A stretch of DNA of 64,000 nucleotides from Areca catechu. Lineage: Eukaryota > Streptophyta > Magnoliopsida > Arecales > Arecaceae. A program made the position numbers and the translations under genes. Location of the stretch: the NCBI GenBank assembly GCA_021397845.1, contig CM038044.1, positions 58,999,851-59,063,850 of the forward strand. The letters run 5' to 3'. Under the pieces are notes generated by a model, which was given only the letters and a program-made list of their open reading frames with translations, had not been told where the DNA came from and did not search any database. Each line of letters opens with the position of its first letter. The stretch's first letter is position 1. This document shows, piece after piece, positions 34,039-44,511 of the stretch.

Positions 34039-34948
34039 GAAGGAAGTCTGAGATGGTTTGGCCGGCTCCAATGTATCCTTCTTGAACATGGCGTTGGATG
34101 GCTTGGAGAAGAAAGTAGATTCGAATGGGAGGGAAGGGGGCTTAGGAACAATCACTCAAAGAAATAATATAAGACTACAACTTCAACTTCAACTTCATTT
34201 TTCATTCATCTCATCAAAATCAATCCCCTTTACAATGGGCGTCCAAGGCTTTAAATAGCCTCACAAAGCTATCTTTTGAAATTTAAAAACTCCCCAAATC
34301 GAGGAGGATTACAAGGGGGGGTTGGAGGATTTGGTGGAGAGTTTGGAGGGATGTGGGGGGGGTTGGAGGATTTGGTGGAGGACTTGGAGGGATGTGGCCA
34401 ACCTCCTTGAATTTGAATCTCCCTTGTTGGCGCCCAAAGGGTGATGAGGTGGCTGGTGAAGTGGCACCTGATGACGTGGCATGGTGAGGTGGTCTTCTAC
34501 TTGGATAAGAATGACCTGTGGCGCCCAGTGGTCCTAGTTGATGGTCCTTTTCTCTTGCTTGGTTGATATGTCTTCTCTTCTTCATGTGGTCAAAATCTGG
34601 GGTCTAGAATTTGAGTCTTGTTGCTGGCTTTCATGGCTTTAAGACTTGATTAGACTTAACTCAACTGAATTAGACTTAACTCAACTGAACTGACTTGACT
34701 GACCTAGACTTTAAAACTTGAAATGGACTTACAAGAAATGAAATTTTAAAAGTAATTACAGGACTCAATAAACACTCTTGATTTGAAACTCAAAATTAAT
34801 TACAGGACTCTTGAAAAGGAAATGACTCTTGAAAATTAAATATTTTTGAACTAAAGGATACAAGGTAACCTAATTATCTTCGATCCAAATTGGGATAAGG
34901 CTAACCTTGTTGGAGTGAAGTTTCTTTCGGCTTCTGGTGTCCACACCA
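34039..34948 (-). repeat. LTR B, inverted and truncated
   Basis: Reverse complement of the first 910 bp of LTR A/C; the last ~427 bp are absent. It is almost identical to A and C, with one-base differences such as GAACATGGCG versus GAACTTGGCG. It abuts the small LTR element directly. Confidence 0.93.
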
Positions 34949-35598
34949 ATTCTCCTGGGGTGGGCAGAACTCGACCCAGTCGAGTATGGTTCAGTTTTGC
35001 CCTGGTAATGCTCGAACAAGTCTGGGTTAAGTCTTTGCAGGTCCTCTCGAGTAATCCAAGAGTTGTCGGACTCAGGTCGACCTTGTCATTGAACCAGGTA
35101 TCGCTGATAGTCCTTATTCCTGGTAGTAATGATCTTGTCATCCAGGATTCTCTCAATCCTCTCTCTCTACTCAGGTAAGGTTGGTGGTGGACACTCGGAA
35201 ATATGTTCACTCTCAATGAAAGTTTCTGGCTCAAAAGGGTCACTAGGTATTAGTAGTGGTTCTTTGTATTCTACTAGGTCTGAAACATTGAAGGTTGTAC
35301 TAATACCCATATCAGGTGGAAGTTCCAAAACATATGCATTAGGCCCTATTTTCTTTAAGATCTTAAAAGGTCCCGCTCCGCGGGCATGCAGCTTCTTTAT
35401 GGTTCCAGGGGGAAACCGTTCAGGGTTGAGCCTAATCATCGCATAATCCCCTTCACAGAATTCTTTAGCCCTCTTATGTGAGTCAGCTAAGTGTTTATAA
35501 GTTTCATTGCTCAGGTTGATCTTATTACTGATTTCTTTATGCAGATTTGTGACATGCTGTGCAAAAGACTCAGCAGACTCAGAAACTTACACAAGCAC
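34949..35598 (-). pseudogene. Pol C-terminus with chromodomain-like tail, inverted copy
   Basis: Minus-strand frame from VSESAESFAQHV through YAMIRLNPERFPPGTIKKLH, GPFKILKKIGPNAYVLELP and MGISTTFNVSDLVEYKEP to a TAG at 35167. In the same frame beyond the stop lies a chromodomain-like stretch, RILDDKIITTRNKDYQRYLV, then a TGA, then SWITREDL. This is the part that follows integrase in plant chromoviruses. The chromodomain lies behind two stops, so it would not be translated as is. Confidence 0.9.
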
Positions 35599-35667
35599 TT
35601 ACGAAATGCAGACTGAACTAGGCATCTTTATTGAGAGGAATTTTATTGGACTCTCTAGGACCTAAAC

Positions 35668-36555
35668 CTAACAGATTAATGACTCTCTAGGTTTGACCCT
35701 GGTCTGGTATGCACATGAGAATTTACCATGGGTTCCTAGCAAATGCCATAAGCTTTTCCAAAAGTAGGTAGCAAAAGGAATAGGCTTTAAAGGCTCATGC
35801 ATCCTAGTAATCTCATCAAAATGAAACTTAATGGCTCTAAAATTAGGATAAAACTTAAGGAAAGGCAGGAAATAGGAATCCGAGTCTTGGGATAATTTAG
35901 GGGAATCTTGAAACAGACCTTGGTTACTCATGATGACCTTAAGATTTGAATATTGATCTACAGGCGGGATGCTTCTAGGTAGTTGAAGGTCATCAGGAAA
36001 GTCTTCTAGAATAATGATTGGGTTCTTCTCAGGTACCTGAAGGAGTTCTTGTGTCGAAGCTAAAGTATTGGGTTTCTCCTGAGGGCATTGTTTTATGGGA
36101 ACCAAGTCCTCACTAAATTTTGGTTGTTCTGATATTTCAGGACTAGGCTCAATAATCTTTTCTTTACCAAAGGTTTCCTCAGGTAAGGTACTAAAGTTGT
36201 TCTCTTCACAGTCTTCCCCTACATTTTCATCTATTAAACTTATGTCGGTCTCATACATATATTTACTCGGTTCAAATTTGCCTTCTTCCTTCCTTAGCCC
36301 TTCAGTTTGAGGATACACTAAGTCTTGAGTATTCATGAACTCAACTTGTACTTCGGGGTTCTTACTCCTATCATTAATATGAGCTAATGGGAAAGTAGGA
36401 GTTGGTTGGTCTAAGGAAAATTGTTTAGCCAGCATTTGGTTCAATTGGGCCATTAGATCATTTAGGCCTTTCAGCATAATTTCAAGATTCGGGTCCATGG
36501 CTACACTGGACTGGGCTTGGATTGGTGAATATGGTGTCCCTGCTCTAGTTGTCAT
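35668..36555 (-). CDS. Acidic ORF with gag-like start and integrase remnant
   Basis: An intact 295-codon ORF, starting at MTTRAGTPYSP on the minus strand; an in-frame upstream ATG at 36633 is less likely because related elements also start MTTR or MSTW here. MDPNLEIMLKGLNDLMAQLN follows. The middle is acidic and rich in E, D, P and S. The last 35 residues (YFWKSLWHLLGTHGKFSCAY) match a short piece of chromovirus integrase, YFWKTLWHLLGSKLKFSIAY. Capsid, zinc knuckle, protease, RT and most of integrase are missing. The element at 39644-46059 has the same arrangement with shared motifs. The function is unknown; it may be a relic or a conserved accessory protein. Confidence 0.7.
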   Translation of the reverse strand: MTTRAGTPYSPIQAQSSVAMDPNLEIMLKGLNDLMAQLNQMLAKQFSLDQPTPTFPLAHINDRSKNPEVQVEFMNTQDLVYPQTEGLRKEEGKFEPSKYMYETDISLIDENVGEDCEENNFSTLPEETFGKEKIIEPSPEISEQPKFSEDLVPIKQCPQEKPNTLASTQELLQVPEKNPIIILEDFPDDLQLPRSIPPVDQYSNLKVIMSNQGLFQDSPKLSQDSDSYFLPFLKFYPNFRAIKFHFDEITRMHEPLKPIPFATYFWKSLWHLLGTHGKFSCAYQTRVKPRESLIC

Positions 36556-37084
36556 GCATGCAAATGGACTCAAGCTCGAGCTAAGGTTTCCTAGACTTAG
36601 AGCACAAATTAGAGGTCTAATTAAGTGAACCAACTAGCTAGTAGTACTTATGGGACTTAGCCAGGTAGGTGGTGGGGAGTGAAGGTCCCTGATTGCCAAC
36701 CTTAGACACCAATCTGAGATTGGCCAGGTAGGCGGACCAAATCACAAGCCCTGATGCACCAATCCTAGACACCAAGCCAGTAAGCACACACCAATTAGCT
36801 GACACAGTTAATTTGACCCTAACCTGAACCCAATTTGTTGGTGTCCCTAACCCACTAGGGCAATTAACGTTCTACTCAATTTTAATTAATGGTCCGGGAT
36901 CGATATGCTGGTTGGTGATTTTTGGGCTAGGGACAGGTAATGAAATCCTGACCCTATGTCAAATTGATGCCCTTAATTTGATTTCTCATGAGATGAAGGA
37001 AATGCAAAGGTGCTGCAGAAGTGTGTTGCAGTTTGAAAGTGGTGTGGAAAACGTGATGAAAAAAATGTCCAAAGATTCTGAAAA
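36556..37084 (-). other. Leader of rearranged element, inverted part
   Basis: On the minus strand this is the leader between primer site and the acidic ORF. The first 75 bp (37084-37010) duplicate the forward leader 32161-32235. Non-coding. Confidence 0.8.
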
Positions 37085-37088
37085 CGTG

Positions 37089-37450
37089 ATGGGTATTAGT
37101 ACAACCTTCAATGTTTCAGACCTAGTAGAATACAAAGAACCACTACTAATACCTAGTGACCCTTTTGAGCCAGAAACTTTCATTGAGAGTGAACATATTT
37201 CCGAGTGTCCACCACCAACCTTACCTGAGTAGAGAGAGAGGATTGAGAGAATCCTGGATGACAAGATCATTACTACCAGGAATAAGGACTATCAGCGATA
37301 CCTGGTTCAATGACAAGGTCGACCTGAGTCCGACAACTCTTGGATTACTCGAGAGGACCTGCAAAGACTTAACCCAGACTTGTTCGAGCATTACCAGGGC
37401 AAAACTGAACCATACTCGACTGGGTCGAGTTCTGCCCACCCCAGGAGAAT
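37089..37450 (+). pseudogene. Pol tail and chromodomain-like region, forward copy
   Basis: Forward copy of the pol end, starting mid-domain at MGISTTFNVSDLVEYKEP and reaching the LTR. It has the same TAG after LPE and the same TGA in the chromodomain as the inverted copy, so the two are duplicates. Four bases (CGTG, 37085-37088) lie between it and the inverted leader. It ends CAGGAGAAT immediately before LTR C. Confidence 0.9.
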
Positions 37451-38787
37451 TGGTGTGGACACCAGAAGCCGAAAGAAACTTCACTCCAACAAGGTTAGCC
37501 TTATCCCAATTTGGATCGAAGATAATTAGGTTACCTTGTATCCTTTAGTTCAAAAATATTTAATTTTCAAGAGTCATTTCCTTTTCAAGAGTCCTGTAAT
37601 TAATTTTGAGTTTCAAATCAAGAGTGTTTATTGAGTCCTGTAATTACTTTTAAAATTTCATTTCTTGTAAGTCCATTTCAAGTTTTAAAGTCTAGGTCAG
37701 TCAAGTCAGTTCAGTTGAGTTAAGTCTAATTCAGTTGAGTTAAGTCTAATCAAGTCTTAAAGCCATGAAAGCCAGCAACAAGACTCAAATTCTAGACCCC
37801 AGATTTTGACCACATGAAGAAGAGAAGACATATCAACCAAGCAAGAGAAAAGGACCATCAACTAGGACCACTGGGCGCCACAGGTCATTCTTATCCAAGT
37901 AGAAGACCACCTCACCATGCCACGTCATCAGGTGCCACTTCACCAGCCACCTCATCACCCTTTGGGCGCCAACAAGGGAGATTCAAATTCAAGGAGGTTG
38001 GCCACATCCCTCCAAGTCCTCCACCAAATCCTCCAACCCCCCCCACATCCCTCCAAACTCTCCACCAAATCCTCCAACCCCCCTTGTAATCCTACTCGAT
38101 TTGGGGAGTTTTTAAATTTCAAAAGATAGCTTTGTGAGGCTATTTAAAGCCTTGGACGCCCATTGTAAAGGGGATTGATTTTGATGAGATGAATGAAAAA
38201 TGAAGTTGAAGTTGAAGTTGTAGTCTTATATTATTTCTTTGAGTGATTGTTCCTAAGCCCCCTTCCCCCCCATTCGAATCTACTTTCTTCTCCAAGCCAT
38301 CCAACGCCAAGTTCAAGAAGGATACATTGGAGCCGGCCAAACCATCTCAGACTTCCTTCCTTGCTCATAAATTATTCCATCCCTTCCATATGCCTGCTTT
38401 CTTCTTCCTTAACTTTTGATCTTCATTGCAGGGTCCTTCGAAGTCTTTGAGTTGTGAACAAGGTTCCCCTTGACAATGAACCAACAAGCTGAAGCCCAAG
38501 CCCAGCGTTCTGATCTCTGTTATCCGAGTTCTCCAGTCCAGAGCATCGGTAGTTTCAAGGTTTGAAATCATTAGAAGGTTGGAAAGCTCAACAAGGCAAG
38601 TCCTCAATCATTAGCCCCTATTGTCTAGATCTTCTTCCTTCTTAGTTTTAGGATTGTGTCTAATCATGTAATAGTCCCTTTTCATGTAATCCTTAAGACT
38701 TATTATGATGAGTACAATGCTAGTGTAATTAGGTTTCATTGCTCTACAAACACGAATCAAATCACTAATCATATGCTTGCCGCATCA
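37451..38787 (+). repeat. LTR C (3') of rearranged element
   Basis: 1337 bp, the same length and sequence as LTR A except for isolated bases. It is followed by the TSD GACTC. Confidence 0.95.
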
Positions 38788-39430
38788 GACTCCTTATTTT
38801 GGAATTAAATGGACTTCTTTGAATTTAAATGATCTCCATAGATTACACTCCTTGAAATTTGAAAGTTGTAGGATCATCCTTGGACTTTTCATAAAGGCAC
38901 CCATTTGAATTCAAGCTCCTCCATTTTGGGAGGCAAAAAGAGGGTGAGATGACACATCCTTCCATTTTACTCCTATTAAAAAAAATGAGCATCAAATGAA
39001 AAGAAATCATGGATGCCCTCTTTTGGATAGATGTCTAAATATCCCGATGTCTTGATGTCTAAATATCCGGATGTCCCGATGTCTGGATGTCCGGATGTCT
39101 GGTGAAAATTTTGGACAACCTTCTTTTGACATGGAATTGACCCACCAAGGTGATATGGCATGGCATAATGACATGGCATGGTGACATGGCTTCAACAACT
39201 GGGCTTGACCTTGGCTAACAATTGGACTTGAACCCCCTTGACTATTTCAAGCACTAATTACAAGACTTAGTTCAATCAAACCTAATTTGATCCAACAAAA
39301 CCTAATTGACCAACTTGAAAATCAAAGGAAACTAATTTCAATTACAAACTCTATTACAAAGAGAGCTAGAAGCTACTTAATAGGAGGTGGCATGGTTAAT
39401 GGGAGGTGACCCTTGAGTGTCCGAAGCACC
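38788..39430 (-). repeat. LTR D1, right part
   Basis: Continues 29707-30266 after the insertion. It aligns with about 54200-54600 of D2: GACAACCTTCTTTTGACAT, TGGCTTCAACAA and GAACCCCCTT are shared. A run of CCCGATGTC/CCGGATGTC words (39040-39100) is a local microrepeat. The right end is diverged and approximate. Confidence 0.7.
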
Positions 39431-39627
39431 TCTGAGGATCATCATCTATCGTGGGCTCTAGATGGTTATCAGTGATGAAGATCATCCCCTATGCTCCTAG
39501 GCATGCTATTAGGGATGAGGATCGTCCCCACCCCATGCTTGTTAGAATTGAGGGTGAGACTTGTGAGTGAGGCCCTTGTGACCCAAGCATGCTGTCTGGC
39601 ATCATTAGCAAGGCTGGTGGAGGAGTG
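39431..39627. other. Unassigned spacer
   Basis: About 200 bp between LTR D1 and LTR H, with repeated GATGAGGATCGTCCCC-like words. No gene or known repeat is recognised. Confidence 0.4.
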
Positions 39628-39643
39628 TGATGTGAAACATGAT
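39628..39643 (-). repeat. LTR H, left tip
   Basis: TGATGTGAAACATGAT is the complement of the family's LTR end (compare ATCATGTTCCACATCA at 56780-56795). Element E inserted 16 bp from the LTR end. Confidence 0.8.
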
Positions 39644-41200
39644 TGGTGGGGGCACCAGGATCAGACACAGATTACTGGGCCCTATTTGGTTTACTTAGCC
39701 ATGTGTCAAATTTTGTAATCAACTGGAATTGAGTCCTGTAATAAGTTGAGGTTAGTAGATTTGTCTCAACCCTCAACCTAGTCATTATTTTGAGTCCCGT
39801 ATATTAGTTATGAGTCCAATATGAGCTCAATTTTTATACAAGAGAGGAGGTTACCATATTTTGGAGTTCCACCAGGCCACATCTAGGAGTCAGAGGCCAC
39901 TACATCAGCCCATTGGATTTTGTGTGACATCCCAGGATCCAAGATGCTTTCGGAAACCTTGATTCCTTCCAGATGCACTCCAGATGCCCAGATTTCCTGT
40001 TAGATGCCAGAGCATATTCTCATAATAGGGCACCCATGATTCCAGGGTCCACCTGCATCCAAGCCCAAAGAAATCAAGCCCAGGTGCCAAGCCCAAGCCC
40101 TTAAGAAGCAAGATTCCAGGGAATATTCCTGCTACTAGGCTAACAGGCCACCCCAGCTTCCAGAGGCCCAAACCCATGCACCCAAGCCCCTTTGGGCCGG
40201 CCCCTTGCTGCTCCTAGAGGCCCAACATGCCCCTCTAAGAAACCTTGAAGTGTTGACCAAGTCCAAGAGGTGTCCTTGAGTGGAATAGTCGAAGCATGAA
40301 GGAAAAAGGAGAAGACTAGGTCAATTCATAACCTAATGGGGATTTGTTTTTCTAACCTAGCTAGGAAAGGACTTGTATTCCAATTGAAAGAGGACTTGTA
40401 ACCCAAGAGTAACCATGGTTAGTGAGGGCATAGGAACTCTATAAATACCCCACCCCTCTCCCTCTTGTAAGTATCTTTTTCTTATGAATACAATTTGCTG
40501 AAATTTGAGTTATTGCCTTGTGTTAGTGTTTTGTTTTGGTTCTTTGGTTTGTGTTTTTATGCTTGGACGAATTCCTTGCTGCCCTAGCTTCCTTCCACAC
40601 CCTAACTCACTACCATCCAAGCCTTCACACGTCCAAGAAGGAGTACCCTAGGCCGCCAAGCAAGGAGATCTTCAACAAGCTTCAAACAGCCATCTTCTAA
40701 CCCTAATCCTGATTCCTTTCAATCCATAGTTCCTTTTTTATTTTTTAATTGCTGGTTTGATTAACCCTGATGCTTGTAGGATCCCTGAGGTGCTTCCCCT
40801 CCCCTGAGGAGGCCTTCTTTGCTGCCCAGACCACCCAGATTCACCATCAGATTCAATGAAAATAAGGCTTCTTCTTCCAGGCTCTGATCAGAGTGTGGGT
40901 GATCTCTTCTGCTAATGAATTTTAACCTCTGACTGGTAAGAATCCTTCCCTTCTCTTATTATCTGATTTAATGAAGAAAATCTATCTTAAACCGGGAGTT
41001 TCTAAACTCTCGTGTCCTGGATATTTCATTGGTTTGCATGAGTATGCCTGCGACCCGATGATTCTTTGCATTGCTAGTCTTTCCTCTAGTTCTTACTTCA
41101 TTTTGGGAATATAGCCTGCAAATAAAATTAAAAATATCACAAAAAAATTATTTTATTATTTTACATGGATGTTTAGTAGTCTTAACGTCATCCTGCATCA
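39644..41200 (+). repeat. Element E 5' LTR
   Basis: 1557 bp, TGGTGGGGGCACCAGGATC to CATCCTGCATCA. A TATAAATA box lies at about 40440-40447 in CTCTATAAATACCCC. Confidence 0.94.
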
Positions 41201-41203
41201 GTT

Positions 41204-41215
41204 TGGTATCAGAGC
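41204..41215 (+). promoter_or_regulatory. Element E primer binding site
   Basis: TGGTATCAGAGC, three bases after the LTR. Confidence 0.93.
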
Positions 41216-42301
41216 GGGTTTAGGATAGTTTTTATTTGCATTGCAATCACAAACCCTAATTTCAGCATTCTGTCCACTGCATTAGGTTTCAATTTTGCAT
41301 CTGTTTTCAACCATCTAAAAATTTTATTTTTCTCTGAAATTTGAATGAATTGTTCTATGTTGAGTCTTATATTTTATAAGAGTTTTTAATTATTTTTACT
41401 GAAACCCTAATCTCTAAAATTTGGCATAATAAAAACCCTAACAGAATTCTGATAATTTATGCAGTAGTCTAGAAAACCCTAGGTTTTCACATCATATGAT
41501 TTTAGTTATGCATGAAATTTGGTAGACATCATCAACACCATCCGTCCTCTATCCCAGATTTCTATTGAGTTTTTTATGCATCGGGATCTGTATCAAATTC
41601 TGTATCATCTGAACCCTAATTTTTCTGATTTCTGCTACATTCTGCAACTTGACTAACTCAAACCTAATCAATTTCCAAACCCCCCAATCCAAAGCCAAAC
41701 CTTGTTTGCTAACCCTAGTAAACATAAACTTAACTTGACATCTCATAAATTAATTAAAAAATCATTTTATTTTTTGATTGTTTTAGATTGCATCAGGACC
41801 ATTGATTGATTGTTCATCATCTGTTAATCTAATCTTAAGGGCAACCTATATAACATCAGGGCAGGAGGTCATAACCTGTCCTAGGCCCAAAATAACCACC
41901 CAGCATTTCCACCCATGCCTTAATTAAAATTGATTAGACCTAATTTTTTCTAGTGGGCTAGGAGACATCAACAGGTCTGGTCTGAGCTGTATGGGCCAAC
42001 TAGTGCATTTAACCTCTTAGCTATTACTGAAAGCTGGTGTCTAAGGCTGGGGGTCCAGAGTCAAATGACCTAAGTTGTGTTATGGCTTTTAATTGGGTCC
42101 CTACGAAAGCAGGGGGGGATTCCCACACTCCCACCCCCTACTTGGCCAGTGGAAGGACTAGCTATTGGGTTAGGTATAAGTTGAGCTAACCCACCCAGTT
42201 TCTGGCTTTAGGTATAGGAAACCCTAGATTGTACTAGCCTTTTCTTTTTTCTTTTTGCATGCTTGGTTGCATTATTTCATTTTGATTGTTTGATTTATTG
42301 C
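41216..42301 (+). other. Element E leader
   Basis: Untranslated AT-rich leader. No ORF is supported. The MTTR start of the acidic ORF follows at 42302. Confidence 0.7.
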
Positions 42302-43821
42302 ATGACCACTAGATTAGGAACCCAATATCAATAGTCCGAACCTCAACCCAGCCCAACCATGAATCCCACTTTAGAGGCCATCCTAGCACAGCTTACCTAA
42401 AAGAACCAAGCCAATACTCAAACCCAAGCCCAGCTTACCTAAATGAACCAAGCCAATAACCAAACCCAAGCCCAGCTTGCCTAGTTAACTACCCAAATGA
42501 ACCAAGCCAATGTCCAATCTCAAAATAAGCTTACCCAAATAGACCATAGGTTTGACCAATCCGATACTAAGCTTGATCGAATGAACTATAGGTTCAACCA
42601 AGTAGGAACACTAGGCAAGACCCATAGAGTTGAACCCTTGCCCTATAGACCCCAGGAACCCATAGTCCCTAGATATGAACCCAGTAGTAACCAACCATCC
42701 CTCAGTCAACCTAAACCCTATAGGATTGATACCTTTAGATTTGAACCCATAATCTTTGAACCCATAACCTTTAAACCCATAGCCTTTGAACCCATAACCC
42801 TCAGTTTACCCACCCCTGTTATACCAAACCTTAGTCAATTTCCCATTAACCAAACCCCTCTTACCACCCCATTGGTTCACCAAGATGACTTAGAAGAAGA
42901 AATATATGAGACTAATCCAAGTTAGGTAGAGGAGTATGAGGATAATGAGTCCATTGAAGATTTAGAAGAAGAGATACCTATAGGTGCCCTAGAGTTAGGA
43001 GTCAACCCAGAATAAGTTGACCCAGTGGAAACCCAATTAGAAGTCAACCCAGTGATTGTTGATCTAGTAGAAACCCAGGTAGAAACCAATCCAATGTTAG
43101 TTGATCCAGCAGAAACCCAGGTAGAAACCAATCCATAGCTACTTTAATCAATAGATACCTAGGTAGAAGACCACCCAATATTAGTTCACCATACCCAAGT
43201 AGTAGCCAATCTAGATTTAGCTAACCTTGAGCATAATTAGTTAGTGGCCAACCTAGAATTAGATAACCCAGATCACACCCAAGCTACAATGGAAGAGCAA
43301 TTAGAGGAGAACTTAGAAGTGGATCCAACTATAGAGCCTAGTCCTAAATTTCCTAAGCCAAAAGTGTTTATTGAAGACTTGGCTTATCTCACCCAGTACC
43401 CTCAAGATAAAGTCACTTCCTTGATCCCAATTGAAGATCTTTTTCCTGAAATTAGTGACCCATTCTTCCAAAAGGCAGACCCAGTAGATAGACACCAAAC
43501 CCTTAAGGTCAATCTTATTAGTTTAGGATTAATCCCTAACACCCCTTCTTATATCCTAGTCTATCCAATCATTCCAGAACCCTTTCCTGCCAGACTAACC
43601 CTAAATCCACCTCTTATTTTTTGCCTTTTCTTAAGTTTTTCTATATTTCTTTAACCATTCACCTGCATCATGTAGAGGTTTGCATGTTACATTCATTCCT
43701 TGCACATGTTAGGTTTGCATCATACTTCTTGCATACCCTTTGGCATTTAATAGAAGCGCATAGTAAGTTTTCATGTGCATGCCAAGCTAGGGTTAAACCT
43801 AGAGAGTCTATAGTGTGTTAG
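42302..43821 (+). pseudogene. Acidic gag-headed ORF with integrase remnant (broken)
   Basis: One frame runs from MTTRLGTQYQ at 42302 to 43654 with about ten stops, mostly TAA/TAG where CAA or CAG codons would fit. It has imperfect QANTQTQAQLT repeats (42400-42530), four 5-residue FEPI[IT] repeats (42738-42800) and acidic ETQVETNP repeats (43060-43140). PKVFIEDLAYLTQYPQDK and DPVDRHQTLKVNLISLGL parallel motifs in the intact ORF at 35668-36555. The integrase remnant RFASYFLHTLWHLIEAHSKF follows in another frame (43621-43821) and ends KPRESIVC, as in the other element. Confidence 0.8.
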
Positions 43822-44009
43822 GTTAGACCCTAGAAAGTCCAATAAAACTTCCTTTGATAAGAAAGTTTAGTCGAGTCTAATAGGTATTAGTTGAGTCCAA
43901 TAAAATTCATAGTCCTAAATTACATGTCTACACCTGCACTACCCTTTACACAGCATTTGCATATGGAAATTAGTCAAAGCTGAACATAACTAATGAACTA
44001 ACTAACAAC

Positions 44010-44489
44010 TTGGCTAATTTCCAAAAGAGAGATAGAGGATTTTGCAGGGAATTTTACAATTGTAAAGAATTTTTTGCTCGAAAAGCTGGCCCATCTAAGA
44101 TAATGAATATCGATGGACCCAATGCCTATGTGCGTGAGATACTACCTGATTTAGGTATTAGCTCCACCTTCATCATCTCAGATCTTATAGAGTCTAGGGA
44201 GCCAGCAGCGATACCTAGCAAGCACCTTGAGCCTATCCCTCCCTCTGAGAGAGAACCCACCCCAGAGTGTCCACATATAATTAGCCAAATAGTGAGGAAA
44301 AGATCGAGAGAATCCTGGACGATCAAGCCATATGTACCCAGAATCATGGATGTTAGAGGTATTTGGTCTAGTGGCAAGGTCGGCCAGAATCTGAGGACTC
44401 GTGGATCACTCGTGAGGATCTGCAGCGCCTCAACACAGACCTACTCGAGCACTATGAGATCCAAGTTATCCCACACTCGACGGGGTTGA
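44010..44489 (+). pseudogene. Element E pol tail and chromodomain trace
   Basis: FFARKAGPSKIMNIDGPNAY and LGISSTFIISDLIESREPAA match the post-integrase tail of the chromoviruses here. A frameshift near 44295 puts the chromodomain part (ERILDDQAI, then SWITREDLQRLN) in a different frame. It ends shortly before CCTAGGAGAAT and the 3' LTR. Confidence 0.85.
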
Positions 44490-44511
44490 GTTCCTCCCAA
44501 CCTAGGAGAAT

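Larger units (their letters stand above)
30267..38787 (+). mobile_element. Rearranged non-autonomous chromovirus, forward-reverse-forward
   Basis: It is bounded by two full LTRs (30267-31603 and 37451-38787, each 1337 bp, almost identical) and by an exact TSD, GACTC, at 30262-30266 and 38788-38792. The order is: 5' LTR, primer site and leader forward to 32235; a small LTR element (32238-34035); then a reverse-strand block 34039-37084 holding a partial LTR, chromodomain and pol tail, a gag-like ORF and leader; then a forward pol tail (37089-37450) and the 3' LTR. Inverted arms 34039-35310 and 37089-38360 are about 1.27 kb each. It has no RT or protease, so it depended on another element. Confidence 0.93.
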
